Of a stretch of DNA of 64,000 bases, positions 11,866 to 25,249 are shown piece by piece. Position numbers and translations under genes: made by a program. The notes beneath the pieces were generated by a model, which worked only from the letters and a program-made list of their open reading frames with translations, made no database searches and was not told where the DNA came from. Each line of letters begins with the position of its first letter. The stretch's first letter is position 1. The DNA is from Pomacea canaliculata. Lineage: Eukaryota; Mollusca; Gastropoda; Architaenioglossa; Ampullariidae. The stretch is from assembly GCF_003073045.1 (NCBI RefSeq), contig NC_037602.1, positions 10,030,464 to 10,094,463 of the forward strand. Direction: 5' to 3'.

Positions 11866-14800
11866 TGTAAGGAGTAAATAAGTGAACGAAACACAAAAGG
11901 CAAGCCGAAGTAGCACCCAACAAGTCAGTAGATGATCGGGGAAAATAGGTCATCTTCAACATCCATGTTTTTTTTTTCTTTAATGTCTCCGATTGGCTTA
12001 TCATTGAATGCATCATTTTCATTGACTATGTTAATATTATTCAGCATCGTCTGTTTCTTAGACGGCAGACAAACCATTTCTGTTTAAAGTGTCTCCTTCG
12101 CCAAGAAAACGTACAGTTTCTGAAGATCTAATCCAATCATAAGCATAACATAATTTACTTACTAAAGAAAGAAGAAATATGTATCGAGAAATAATTCCTG
12201 ATAGCACCTCTCCGAGGGGCGGAACTTCATCTCGGTATGAACGAACTCGCACACCAGCTTTGGTCACCATTTGCCTTTACAATGAGTCTGGCCACCGACG
12301 AGGGGCGTAACATCATGTCCGTTATGCTTTGTGTTACCAGTCTGAATCTTTATATATGTTCCTTACAGACATGCATCCTTCGTCACTATCATAATCATAC
12401 ATTATTGTAAGGACACGACTCCCAATTGGGCTTGCATCACCATGCATGCATTTTATGAATAAATGTGTAGGGTTGGAGTGGATGTGAGACAGACAGGGTG
12501 TATGCATGTGTATGCGTGTGCGCGAGTGTTCTCATGCACAAACACATGTGTGATCAAGTCCAATCATGCTCTTCATTCCCAGCGTAGAAGGTCGCGACCC
12601 CGACAGGTGTAAACATTTTAGCACTGAATGACTTTATGACCGAGTGATTAGAATGCCTTCGGTACAGTTTCCGCTCGCCCGTCTCAGCGTTGTCTGTAGG
12701 TGTATATATTTTTTACCTGTAATCTATTTTACGTACGTACGTTGTAAAGGGTCGTTATTTAAGTCAATCATCATACAGATTGTCTCTGTTTTGAAGCTAT
12801 TGTTAGGCTCATAACTATAACAAAGAAGACATTTTGAAAAGGTCATTCAAAATAAAAGTATCTCTTTGTTAAAATTTGTGTTTTGTTTTTAATGTTGTTA
12901 CTGTATTCATCTTTGTGGTGCTTAACGGTTACTTCGAGTGCTGCTTCCCAGACAACTGTGACGTCACTTCCCTTGCCAACATGCAGGTACCAACAATATT
13001 GGTCCTTAATCATCTGGAAACTAACAAAACTTCAAAAAAGAACCTGAAGGCAGTACGTTCCTAACAAACTACAGCAACTACACAGGCCACCACTCACACC
13101 ATCATTCAATGTCATCAACTGCTTAATATTCAACCATTTTGCACGCGTTGATGATGACGGTGATGTGATTTTACTCCATCATCATGGCAGGCTTAAAGCT
13201 CTTTACAAAAACACCAAGAGACAATAACTGCTAAAGGCACAAGGTCGTCAGCTCTGTAACCAGAACCGTCGTCAAATAGTCGAGAAAATTCAGGGAGCAG
13301 GAGTCAATATAAATACACATAACCACCTGTACAGGCAAAGCTTCAAAAACTAAATATCCATCATTAAATGTAACGAAAAGATGTACATCTCTGAGACGTG
13401 TAAATATTTTATGTTTAATGCAAATGATTTATCAGAAATTATATTATTTACATGATTTGAATATCGTTAATTTTGTTGAGAGTTAAAACTGCGAAGAAAG
13501 GTGGCCTTTCCAGTTAGTGATCTTTCACCTTTAACCTCGCATAAAATTGTAACCTAACGGCCTCAAAGTGGCTGCTAACACGAGTATTATTGTGATTACG
13601 AATGCTAGTTTCAATTTCTAATGTTATCTGATAATAATCAACAACTCCTAACAGTGCAGCCGACACACAGGCGGGTACAAGTGCTGCAAAAGAACACCAA
13701 AATGATAACATCAAAGCAATGTTGCACCGACTTCCCTGCAGGGCTCACCTGCTTCAGCATCATTAGAAACCCACCCGGAGCTGGCAAAATACCTGCATTA
13801 CCGCTCACAGTAATTGTAGAGACTTCAGGTTTCCCTCTAATTGTATCTGTAATGTGAAAATGCGCAGCCCCGACAATAGTTTCTCCTTTCTTTAGCTGGT
13901 GGCTTTACTGAAATGTGTTAAGCAAACAAAACAACTGTAAACATGGAAATAAATAATTAAAATGTATTTTTCACAGTTTTTTTTAATTTACTTTGGATTA
14001 TATTATTTGCTTGCTGTGTACTAATTGGACATCATTGCAAGCCTCACTAGATCTTTCCTTGTCTACCTTGACGTAGTGTTGTTTCTGGATGTCATTTCTT
14101 TACTTCTCTGTTTCTTTTGTGCTTCCTTTCTTAAAATTGCATAATTCTTCATTGTCAAGTACTCGGTCAATTTTTAATCCCTCCTGCAGACAACTTTATA
14201 CCTCAGATACCATAATTTCGTTTCGTGTGCCTTTCATGATAAAGTCTAAAACAAATGTGAGATATGTAACTGGAAAGGAAAAAAAATCGTGAATGAAGAC
14301 ATTCGAGTTGTTTTCAAAATATGTCAGCATTAATAACCACAATTTCCTAGCGAAACAGGCAAAATTATATGCAGCGATTTGCAAATAAACACCTTCCGAC
14401 ATTCCCTTCTATCAAAGGATGAGAAACTAGAGTATCATTAAACAAAGTATGTCCATTGTGCTTCAAATTGTAAAGAACATAACAAGAGAGACACGTCAAC
14501 ATTTCTAACAGTTGTCGGTGGAATAGGTCACCGGATGCAGCCAACAATGCAGACGACATGCATTCAAGTTGCAGGCAACAATGGTGAGATCAGACGAGAT
14601 GCAGTCAAGTTCCAGGCGCTGTGGAAATGGCTATTCCTCTTTTTTCACCCATTTTTTTTTTTCTTTCTCTCGCTCTCGGAGGCGGCAGGAAATGTTGTTC
14701 ATGTGAATGATTGTCGCCTGCAGCGCGTGCAGAGGAGCTATTATTAGATGTTGAAAATAGATGCGTAGCAAAGCCCATCTTCCCTGACTGTGAAAGCCAC

Positions 14801-17800
14801 GTTGGGCCGGAGTAAGCAATGCAGTTGCTGGATGAAGACAAATCACCGTGTCTTGTGCGAGAAAACACGAGAGCACGGCGGTGCAGCGCAGAGAGCCTGA
14901 CGAGATTAAGTGACGCAGTCGACTTGGGGGAAGCAATTCGGTGTGAAACGTCATCAGCAGGCTCTGTCGGCCATGAAGCTCACTCTGGCTGAATCCTGGT
15001 GCGAACTTCAATTAGCTGGACTCGCTAGCCATTACAAATTCTGAGTCGCTGACTCGGGGGTGAAATTATTTTTCCTCCACCTATCTATGTAAATACCAAG
15101 ATATTTCCTTTACACTCCAGATTATCGTTCAATACCTTTGCACAGTCTAGCAAAACATTCGAATACCCAGTGTGAAACCAGTTACAAACCAGCCAAGCTT
15201 CCGTCCAACATGTACAAACTCATGTTTAACAAATAATACAAACTAGTCCAGCTCCCGTCCAACCTATATCTCCTACAAACTACAAACTTCCTTAAAGAAC
15301 TTTTTCTTCCTTAACTGAAGATCTTCCAGGAAGGGGTAGAGTTCTTTTAATAAATGTGATGAGCTGACTACAATATCCCCAAAAATCTTTCTTAACAAAA
15401 TTTTTAACTTTCGATTCTCGAGATGCGTCTATAAACTTATGTTGCCAAGACTACACCCGATGGCGGACCTCAGACTATATCACCATTAGGCGAATGACCT
15501 GCTATCTTGCTTTTAAAACTGCAACACAATACAGGTGATTACATGTTTTCTATTTTATTTATATCAAAGAAGAAAATAAAGCTAACCTTAGCCTTTACGA
15601 AGACTTTTTAATGCACAAAAGAGCCAGGAAATGGGTCTGGCGAATCTGAGTGATTTCTCACACTAGAGCCGGTTAACCCCACAGCTTTTCAAGCAATACA
15701 GTTTTTATGAATAGTTGAAGACACTAATCGCCGCCTTTTCGCTCAAGCCATGACATTGATGACAAAATTGCACAGACCCACCATACCAACCTCCTCTTCC
15801 ACGCCGCCCACGAAGAACAGAGCTCGCTTTCGGGAAACATGCTTTTACAGAAAACAAAACAGGTTTGTCATATGCAAACGCATATTTCTCGTTGTGTGAA
15901 GGCGTGAAACCCGAAATTTCGAGAAGTAGTAGAGTCAGACCCGCGGGTTTTTTACAGCTCGTTGTGACCATCTGAGCTGCGTGTGCATCTGTTTCCTGAA
16001 GGCTCCCTGCTTTCCATCTTTGGTGGGCGGGATTAAGGTCCCACATCCCAGATTTTATTTTGAGGTTTTCTCCTCGCCTGGGAGCTTGTGCTGCCCAAAA
16101 GATAAAGTCACCATGGAGAGGTAAGAAGGTCGTTTTGGGGAGAGAAATAGCTTTGCTAGTCCAGGAGACTTAAATCGTGATAGTGCCAGGGGAGAAAACC
16201 ACCCCATATGTTGCAGCAGCAGGAAAGCTTTTTCATTGTTTTCATCCGTGGATAGGTAGGAAACTCTTGTCCACGTGACTGCTGTCCTGATCTGACATAC
16301 AAAGAGATGGCCACTGATCCCATGGACTCCACAGCCAAGAACTGGAATGTCCCTTTATTTGAGATTCACGAGAGACAAGTACCGAACACCCACTTAATGT
16401 GAGGTACGCTGAAAAAAAAAAAGCCTGGAAGACTTTAATTTTCTTAATTATCCAGAGAAAGCGTGGCTGCTTCCTTGCGCATGCCCCTGCTGTTACTCTT
16501 CACGCCTAGCAGCGTTCGTTCGGTGACGTAGGCCAGGTGTGCTCGAACGGAATGTGGTTTAACCGACTGAAGCGATTAACGCAAGGGTAAACTATCTGAA
16601 GAAGACCTACAAGAGGATGAAGGCCAATGATTGACTTGTGCTCGCGCGATTTGAGGCAGACTTCAGTTCCGCCCGCTGTTTCCGTTGTGAACACGCAGGT
16701 GCCAGGTGTTGTCGAAATGCCGGGGTTCTGTCGGCCCTCTCGGATATTTACGGAAGTTTTCCTTCCTCGGTTTTATTGGTGATGATGAGATCTGCCGTCT
16801 TTATGCATTTACCATGCAGTAAGCGGTTTGCGGCTTGTACCCTCCTCCCATTAGCTAATGGTCATAGGATGCATAAACAAATCAGGCGATATTATAAACA
16901 TGTGTACATCTGCGTATATAACAAAAGTGTTGATGTTGATAAATGTGATTGGGAATGTGGAAGATGTTTAAAGAAAAGAGACTGTTATTTAGGTGCCAGT
17001 AATGGTGATATATGTGCACACGCATTGACAAACGTAATGAGCACGTGACAGTGATTTCAAATAGCCGTCACCTGCTTCTGGTTCAGAGCATGAGCGATGT
17101 TCAGTAAACCTGAGTGTAGTGTCAGCTTATTTATTCGAAGTAGAATCTAACCTTGGATTTGCATGTGCTCGGTTCTTGAGCCCGGGGGTTAGAGTTCACC
17201 TGGTGATAAAACGCAGTGAAAGTTGGCAACATCGGGGTGTCTTTCTCGAAATTTCACTCCCCCTTCTCCCCTCCCAAGGAAGGGGAGGGGCTAAATTTTT
17301 AAGAAATCATTTACGCTTGTTGGGAGATAATCTCTGACTTCCCAAGTTTTGCTACGTCGCATTGTGTGCCTTACATGTTTTTGTTCAACCATTCATGTTG
17401 TGTATCTCAGTTGCCAACAGTGACAGATGATACACACAGGACGATCAAGATGTGAGCCTCAGTAATGTCCGCATCCCATAAACCCGATGGATTATGATGG
17501 CGCCAAGAAGGGAAATTACCCCAAACAGAGCTCCGTAACGTTTGACCAGCCCAAGGGCTGACAACAAATTTCTACTGTCCAAGTCACCAAGACAACACCA
17601 TATGATTGGTTTATTAAAATGCATAAATTATCTATCTTTAAAGTTTCCAAAATACTGTCAATTATTTATAAAGAAGACTTACCCTAACCAATATTTTTTT
17701 TATTAGTAGATTATTTTATATGGCATTTTGAGATGTTTGATAACCTTGATAACATTGCCCTGTGTGGGGTGAACATAGCCATAAGCTATGAAAGACAACT

Positions 17801-18977
17801 TACCGGAGTGACTAGCTTGTAAGTGGTTCACAAGCTGGACGTGAATGTAAGCTCAGTCTAGTCATCGCCACAGAACTGCCAACAGACGGCTTCCTCCATC
17901 TGTCTATCAGACCGTTCTGTTCAACGCCAACTAAGCTTTAGGACGACAGACGATAACGGCTGACAACTAAAAGACGATGTCTGAAGCAGTACAGTAGTGT
18001 GCTGCAAGTCTTTTGGCAAAGCTAAACCAAGAAATTCTAAATGGTTCTGATTAGGCCAGAGACATCAGAACTTTATAATTAGGGGTATTTTGTTTTGGAG
18101 TCTAAAGACCACATGACTTAGTTTTCCCGAGCCACCGGTACAGTAGTCGTGGGTTTTAATGAGCTGCCTGAGGTGTACGTCCTTAATGGCAGGTGGCGGT
18201 TTCAGGCCCTGCTGAAGCAGCGAGTGGCATCATTTAGGCGTGGATTACACATGGGCAGGACCACCCTCACACAAATCTCTGAGTCCTCGAAAATCCGAAA
18301 CCAGAATGCGAGTGCATGCACTTTCTTTTGCGCGTGCTCGGTCTAAGAAGTAGACATCAACGCCAAGTAAAATCCTCAGCGTTTCTTGGGAGTGGAATGG
18401 TGGAGGGAAATAGGATGGTGTTTTGTGCCAAGCCAGGAACTACGGTTACATCAGGATGAAATAGCTGGCCCTAAAAGCAAGCGTCCCCACAAACAGAAAA
18501 AAAAATCAGTGCCAGAGAAGAGATGTGAACCGAAGACATCCGGTTCTTACGGTATCAGAGCAAGCATAGAAATGTTGCACTCATGATAGCTCAGTTGTTG
18601 AATGCGAATGGACATTCCCCACCCAACTCAGTGGGGAAAGAGGAACAGGGCAAAAGTCGTTTCGTGCTAGATGAATAATTAGCGCAGTTAGCTAAAAATG
18701 GTGTTTACCGATTAAGGAGTTTAGCTAATTGCTAGCTGTTAATCACACAGCGTCTTTAATGAGGTGTCGCGTTATACCTTCCTGGGGACAACACCTGCCA
18801 TACACTCTACAATAACCAGCTTTGTTTTACTGCCTGTGCAAAGGACCAATACCAGTACTTGGGCGAAGTGTGTGATCATACAAGTACTCGGGGAGGAGGA
18901 GTCTATATGCAGGCAAGAAAGAAAAACCTAAAACTAAGAAAATTAAAGCCGCATAAGTCACTGTTTGTGTAGAAGTC

Positions 18978-19205
18978 TCATCCTCTAGTCTCGCCAGTGT
19001 CTGAGACATGGGTCGCCTCCGTCTGTGTCAAGCTACATGGGCTTAAACTGTCGCTTGTCGGCGAAGGCATGTTGTTGAACAGCGGCAGCAAGAGGTCCAT
19101 GGAAGACACGATCGATGCAGGAGAAGACAGAAATGCTACAGAGACAGCCAGACCAACTATCAGAAGCCTAATGCAGGGACCTGAAGACACGACATTCCTT
19201 CCCAT
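18978..19205 (-). CDS. Doubtful 75-codon ORF with hydrophobic N-terminal segment
   Basis: ATG-initiated frame MGRNVVSSGPCIRLLIVGLA continuing hydrophobic to about residue 30, then Ser/Thr-rich. TATAAAA lies just before the ATG, too close to be its TATA box. No family is recognised. Confidence 0.15.
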   Translation of the reverse strand: MGRNVVSSGPCIRLLIVGLAVSVAFLSSPASIVSSMDLLLPLFNNMPSPTSDSLSPCSLTQTEATHVSDTGETRG

Positions 19206-20258
19206 GTTTTATAACCGTAAACGATAATAAACAGCCACAATAATAATGCATGACCTGGCATTTTGGAGAAAAGCCTGTCATTGACGAGATCTACACAATT
19301 TCTATACATTTTCTGAAATTCTGTTCTAGAACTTTAGTCCTCCTTAAGAACTGTTTGAGCAGTGTGCTTGGCTCTGTACATAAGTCAGATGTTTTCAATT
19401 TCTGGAAAATTGGGTGTTATTTCCCCCATTCTTTACTGTTATTACATGGGCTTTTTGATGTTCATCCTCTCTGCTACAGAGATGAAAGGCCCTTTTCATT
19501 TTGTTGATATTGTAACCATTTAGAGAAGAGGGTTTATGTATTCCATTTTCTCATATTGATGCCGTTATTTTCACTCATAAACCTCTCTGTACTACTCACA
19601 AAAGCCCATGCGTATGATGTAGATGCATAAGAATGATTACTATTTTGCCAAACATTTTTAGAATATCTTAGCCAGCCAGGATCCATGCTGGCTGAGCAAA
19701 ATGTAAAAATAAGTGTGATCAGTTCATAAATGTGCTTTGAATGTATATTTGTTTTATTGTATTGCTCTTATCTTAAATTCTCCGTTCTACCATTTTCAGT
19801 TTGCAGTGACATGAATAATTTGTCGAGACATTTATTAAAAGAACAGAAAGTAGGAGTTTAATGACAAACACCTTGTTTATAGTCCATAGAAGAACCATTG
19901 AAACATCAGTGGAAAGCTTTTAACAATACATTTTATATAATTTTATCACACCTGGAAGCATTTAACTTCCTTAAAAACGTTTTCTACACGCGTAAAATGG
20001 AGAGGAAATGTGCATCACAGGCAGGGATCTTAAATTAAATCTGACACAAGAATCTTACTGAGGAAATAAAGGAAGAAATATTAAAAAGGGTAGAAAGATG
20101 GGCTGTGAAGAAAAAGACTTAAATGTAAAATAATAACCAGATGGCAGAGGATCTGAGAAAATTGATGAGGAAATAAATGTAAATGCAGTACTCCATATGA
20201 AACAAAGAGAGCTCACAAAGCTCTTTAAAGATGAGCATGATCTACAAAGCTTGAAATG

Positions 20259-20264
20259 TTTATT
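20259..20264 (-). terminator. AATAAA polyadenylation signal of TRMO
   Basis: On the minus strand AATAAA lies about 11 bases after the TRMO stop codon (20278-20276). The position suits a very short 3' UTR. More distal signals cannot be excluded. Confidence 0.45.
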
Positions 20265-20275
20265 GAAAACTACAG

Positions 20276-23200
20276 TCAGAGTTTTTGTGGTCTTTCCTTC
20301 AGTTTCTCAGCCCAGCTTATGGGCTGCAGCTTCAGCACTTCAGCATGATCATCATGAAAAGAGCATGTGATATGGATTCGATCAACAGTGAAAAAATACA
20401 AAGCATCCTGGCATTTCTCCCTCCTGTAAACAGACCTAGGATCTTCCAGTAAAACAGAAACTATAGCATCTCTTATCTCTGATTCTTCTGTGAAAAAGTC
20501 AAGTTTGTATTCTGTTTGAGTACCCTCAGGCTCTTGCTGGCTAAATAGTTTTAGATCTGCTTCAGCTTTTTCTGTAAAAGATACATGAAGTTTGGATACA
20601 GGAGGGGAGGACAGCCAGTTTGCTATAAACACTGGATCTGTATGGATTGTGTCCCTTGCAATAGACGTGTTATTTGAGCCTTCAGGTACTACTTTACATT
20701 CCCTCTGTTCTGCTCCACAACTTGCACAAACCTTTAAAGTAGCAAAGTTTGTTTGTTCACATACTGGCAAAAGATCGTTTGTATGGGATGGCATTAAATG
20801 CCTTGATAAACATTCTGATATCCCTGAAAAAGGAGGTGAATGCCTGACACATGAGCCTCCTTCCACATCATCATGAAGCATGCTCTTCTTCATGCTGGTT
20901 AAGCATTCCTGCTCACTTTTCAATTCTGAAACTTGAGAACCATGGTCTCTTTGAGGTAGTGCTTCTCTTTTTTGTTTTCAACAGCAGCATATTTACAGTC
21001 ATCAGAAGGACAGCTATCACCCATCAGTGATTTAGCTGGGACAACACTGCAGGTGTCTGGTTCAGATCCAGGACTGTCAAAGACTTCTGTCTTTGATCCT
21101 CCAGAACTGCCTTCTAAAGCAACAGTGTTGGTCATGGGATCTGATGTTGGTTTTCTCTCCTTTTTCATGACACATGAAGTTGAATGTAGAAAAGGGTGTT
21201 GATGCATGTCCGCTGACCTCTCAGCTTCTCCAGTGAATGTGGGAGAAAGTTGGGAATCAGAAATCCCTCTGAAGCCGACAGGTAGATCATACTGTGGGAT
21301 ATATGGTTTTATATCCAGTACGGGTGTGCCATCAACAAGATCAATGCCACTAAAGTCAATGGATGACCCTGCATGACATACAGGAAGCACATTATTCTCG
21401 ATGAAAGGTCTGTAGGTTATTTTCACTTTTTCTAAAAAATTGGCTTCCACACAACAACAGAAGTACATAAATAGATGAATATCCTACTGCCTAAATGCCA
21501 AGGAGCAGTAAGCTATAAGTGGTTCATGTGTCTATAGCATGGCATATGGTTTCTAAAGTCCAGTCATGGCCTCTGCTCACCTATTGGGTTTGGATCACTG
21601 AAAAAAAGCAGGTATCCATATCTTGCGTTTAGGTGGACAGAGGGAGTTTTTTTCTGATCTGAGGTCAAATCTAGCCTCCAATTGACAGCCTTTCACTACT
21701 GATCACACTATCTTGGAAATTTACTAAGACTTCCTACATTGATCACATTTAAATATGCTCCTTCTTGCCTGGGTGTTTTATGTAAATCTGTTATCAATTC
21801 CTCCATAATTTGGAGGTTTGTCATGTACTTTTTTTTATTGCCTTTTCCCTCAGTTTTTCTTCTCTTTGCATGATGCAATGTTGCTATTGATATGTCAGAT
21901 ACAAACTTTTAAATGAGCTATCTATGCTGTAGAAACAGGATTCACTGTCACCTATAAAATATATCTGCTTTTGGTACTAAACAGGGAGAGGTTTCATAGT
22001 CCAGTGCAGGAGTGGGGAACCTTGTAAGCCACTTAGATATTTATATCATTCATTGGTCATACAAAATTATCTACTTGTCACCTGCTATATTTTGATATTT
22101 GTAATATCATTCTTGGGGCATACAAAATTATTAACTTGTAGCTTGCTATATTTGGATATTTATATTTATTTATAATATCATTCATGGGTCACACAAAACT
22201 ATTTTATGTATATGTGTGTGTGCATGAATCTGTGTAGGCTTATTTGGTTTTTCTTTCCCCCATTTCTGTTGCTTTATCTAATTAAATTATTTCCACAGCC
22301 AATGACCTGAGGATACAACATGTCAAACAGATAGCACAATCTCTAATCTTTTATAACAGAATAGCAATCTTTTAAAAGCATTCATTTTTCATGCTCAAAA
22401 GCCAGCAACTGAGTAGTCAGAATCCATAAGTAATAGTAATAGCAGGGCTTCTGCTAAGGCTAAATTCTTTGGGGTCCCAGGGACCTCTTCTTCAGATTTT
22501 TATGGGGTTCCTGTTCTTCGCCCAAATGTGAAGGGGACCCCATTGACAAAAATTGAAGGGGTCCTCCGAACTTTTAATGCGTACTGTATGCAATTTTTTG
22601 CGTAAGCAGAAGCCCTGTAATAGTGTGGCTATTATTTAACTTTAACAACTGTTAAATATAATTTATATTTTATCAAAATTATAGTATTCATCCCTGTCCT
22701 GACTTTTTGTTTGAAAAGGCTACACTAGTATGAAATTTTTCATTCAAGTTAAGCAAAACTGACTGTACCTGATATTTTTTCTATCTTTGCAAGTGTTAAT
22801 CCAATGGCATTTGGCCTATATGGAGAGCGAGTAGAAAAGACACCAACTCTTCTACCATTCAGTCTTGGGGGCTTAACTTTTGCCTTGGTGTGCACATTGT
22901 TGTTTTGATGAAAGATGAAAATAATCCTACAATAAATCATGTAATCACAAGTAATCAGCTAAATAAAACATATATTAATGATAAAAACAAGTCAAATGAT
23001 TCCAAGTCATCCCTTTCTTGAATATGTCATTAGTGACAACCTTTAAACAAGGGAGACAGATAAGCCAAGACATATGTAAGAGTACAAGTGTTCTTTCCCT
23101 AAATAAGTATCAAAATAATTTCCATGGTGCATATAATATTTACATTTCCAAAATATCTTGAGTCTTAATCAAATATTTTTTGGAAAGATATTTTGATGGA

Positions 23201-24093
23201 CTGTATTTTCTGCAAGAGTTATATCATAATATAAATGTATACTCTAAAAGTGGTACATTTCATTCACTTACAAAATCCCTCTTACAAATACATCAAACAC
23301 TTACCAAACATGAGAGAATTGTTCCAGTCCTTCAAGAGAATGTTCAGGATTATTAAATATGGTTTTCATAATAGTCAGTGAGCCACGTGCAGAAGTGCAA
23401 AGTGAAGGTTGCCGTGGTGTACCATTCTTGAACAGAAACACGCTGCGCATGTAACCAATTGGTTGGAAACTAAGAAAGTGATGATCTACACAGAGGAAAA
23501 TAGAAAGGGTTACAAATAAACCATAGCAGGAATCATATTGGTATGATAGTTACACTGGAACTTTTTTATCTGAAACATGTCCTCATACCCTTGTGTTTAC
23601 CTGTGAACCTTATGCAGCTTACTTAAGTAGATGGGCCATAAGTCGGAGTTAATAAATCTGTACGATAAAATATCGCTATAATACTTACTAATGTACTTTT
23701 ACTTTTAAGGCCTAGAACCAAGTACATCTATTTTTAAATTCTGGCGAAATTTATGGCATTAAAATGCCTGGAATTTTGCTATAAACTACTATTATCAATT
23801 ACCCATTCAAGCACACACACACCATGCAGCGAGGTGGTAACGATGTAAAGACACAAGAAAATGCACACACTATAGCACACCTCACGATATTTCTAAAACA
23901 TTCGGCGGCTGTCACCAAAATTTACTCTGTATATGTTTAGGCCAAAATAATTAAAGCTAACGCCATATCAGTCAAGCTCTATTTTCTACGACCTTTAATT
24001 TCTTTAATTTAATATGCATGATCAACAGTGTAATATATTTAATTTGAATGATTCAAAAATCTTAGCAGACGACCTACCACTACTCGCCGCCAT
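20276..24093 (-). CDS. TRMO: tRNA (adenine(37)-N6)-methyltransferase TRMO, four coding exons, one apparent 1-nt frame break
   Basis: TRMO uses S-adenosylmethionine to methylate N6 of t6A37 in certain tRNAs (family knowledge). Coding exons in transcript order are 24093-24078, 23485-23305, 22926-22769 and 21368-20276. Phases join exactly at every GT-AG junction, giving about 482 codons. The TsaA/TrmO beta-barrel domain covers roughly residues 12-145. It includes GTPRQPS and NNPEHSLEGLEQFSHVW before the exon 2-3 junction, the SAM-site motif FSTRSPYRPNAIGLT (about residues 96-110) and DGTPVLDIKPY (about 131-141). The vertebrate-type C-terminal extension is recognisable through DPRSVYRR and CQDALYFFTVD (about 428-448). 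The start is the ATG followed by AASS, in a tiny 16-nt first exon. Odd feature: in the last exon the frame ends at a TGA near 20920 while the homologous C-terminus continues one frame over. The exon is 1 nt short of the expected length, and the likely site is the T6 run at 20968-20973. Identity is confident; intactness is not. Confidence 0.93.
22036..22210. repeat. Three diverged tandem copies of a ~60-bp unit
   Basis: Units start near 22036, 22094 and 22155. They share GATATTT, ATATCATTC, a CATACAAAATTA-like block and CTTGCTATATTT. Unit length drifts between 58 and 61 bp. The array lies in the last intron of TRMO. Confidence 0.55.
22443..22617. mobile_element. 175-bp MITE with CAGGGCTTCTGCT terminal inverted repeats
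   Basis: The element begins CAGGGCTTCTGCT and ends with the exact reverse complement AGCAGAAGCCCTG, followed by a looser continuation of the inverted repeat. TAATAG directly precedes and directly follows it, which fits a target-site duplication, although the left flank itself contains TAATAG twice, so the duplication length is ambiguous. There is no coding capacity. CAGGG ends are typical of hAT-type elements. It lies in the last intron of TRMO. The class assignment is inference. Confidence 0.65.
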
Positions 24094-25249
24094 GCTGTCA
24101 GGGGAAGTGATGAAACGGCCTGGGTTATCTCCCTTTGGCGAAGGGCGGAGCGTCCATATGGTGCTACCTCTACAATCATACTGATTATTTTTGTTGGGTT
24201 TTAATGGTTGGACTCTAAAGCGATAGAAGTGTAGGTTTGCCCCACCCCCACTACCTTCAGTTTACTATATTTGTACACAGAAACATTAAAAACACATTTT
24301 GATTTGTCTGTTGCAGACGACGGAGTGAACACTCGATCGGCTGTTATCAGTTAGACGCTTGAAAATACCTATTATTTCCATTAAAGAAATAATGACCAAA
24401 GCGTTGTAGTTTATCCTGGTTCAGTGGGAATGTTTCTAACATACAAAAAATGGTTCGTTTCATCAATGTAAACATTCCAAAACTTACCTGTAGTTGATAG
24501 ACAAAGGTGTACTGTTTTGGTCTATCAGGAGAACATTTCCAAAAGTGAGTTATTACAATAAATCAAGGGTTGTAAAACGCGTTGTAATTTATATAATCCT
24601 TTATTGCTTACAGTGACAAACATTACAGTGTCATTACAGAAGTGTTACAGTTTGCATTCTTTTTGATGTGATAGATGTGATATGATGATAATGATGGTGA
24701 TGATGAAAAGGCATAAAGTCAAAGATTTGGAGGTTTCTTTGCCTTTGAGACATTTAAGTCAAGAGTAAATTTGTAGATGCATATCTTCATTATCATTCAA
24801 GAGTACGTGACAGTAAGGCAGTGTCGTCATTGCATTTTATATGAAAATTATTATATTACTATATTTCACGACTATTATTTTACTTTGTACATTATCATTT
24901 GTACAGCCCACAAAAAATAACTTAATATAATCATTTTTATTTTGTTTTTATCTTTGTTTTTGAAAAAATATGGCTGTCAATGAGTTCTTGAAATTACGTT
25001 AACATTTTGAAAAAGTAAGACAAGATTGCACAAGAGCACTTGCATTTTTGACCCAAATATCTTCAATTATTTGACTGCGATATAGGGAAGAAGAACTTGA
25101 TCCTTTTGCCCAAAGCCTCGCCTCTGATTATGTAAGGAGAAGCAAAATGAACAGATGAACCAAAGATTGGAACTGGTCATTGCTCTCAGTCACTGTTTAT
25201 GACTTTCGTGGTAAAGGGGTTACACATGATGTCATCAAACAAAAGAAAC
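24094..25249. other. Intergenic region between TRMO 5' end and first SLC22 gene 3' end
   Basis: About 1.15 kb without a recognisable exon. The part next to TRMO (24094-24180) is comparatively GC-rich and probably holds its promoter; no TATA box is evident. The rest is AT-rich and contains a short GATGATGATG stretch near 24685-24710. A CATAAA variant poly(A) signal on the minus strand near 25195 may serve the downstream end of the SLC22 gene. Confidence 0.4.

Larger units (their letters stand above)
1..20258. other. Twenty-kilobase stretch without a recognised gene
   Basis: I find no exon of a known protein family on either strand. Open frames are short, and many depend on non-ATG starts or low-complexity DNA. 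Supported contents are the simple repeats, the G-rich tract, the inverted repeats, the CpG-rich patch at 5860-6070 and a few doubtful micro-ORFs listed separately. It may be intergenic, or a long intron of a gene whose exons lie outside the window. Confidence 0.4.

Noticed and set aside
12630..12665. tRNA-SINE-like GACCGAGTGATTAGAATGCC
   Set aside because: Resembles an A-box region, but no B box or tail was found.
16084..16125. ACCATGGAGAG followed by GTAAGA, resembling a tiny first coding exon
   Set aside because: Only three codons before the donor, and no matching downstream exon was found.
16638..17048. 136-codon open frame with a Cys-rich end (CDWECGRCLKKRDC)
   Set aside because: It starts only at GTG, has no recognised domain, and the cysteine pattern matches no family I know. 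Treated as chance.
18570..18605. tRNA-like A box TAGCTCAGTTG
   Set aside because: No B box (GGTTCGANTCC) or acceptor stem follows at the right spacing, so not a tRNA; a SINE remnant is possible but unsupported.
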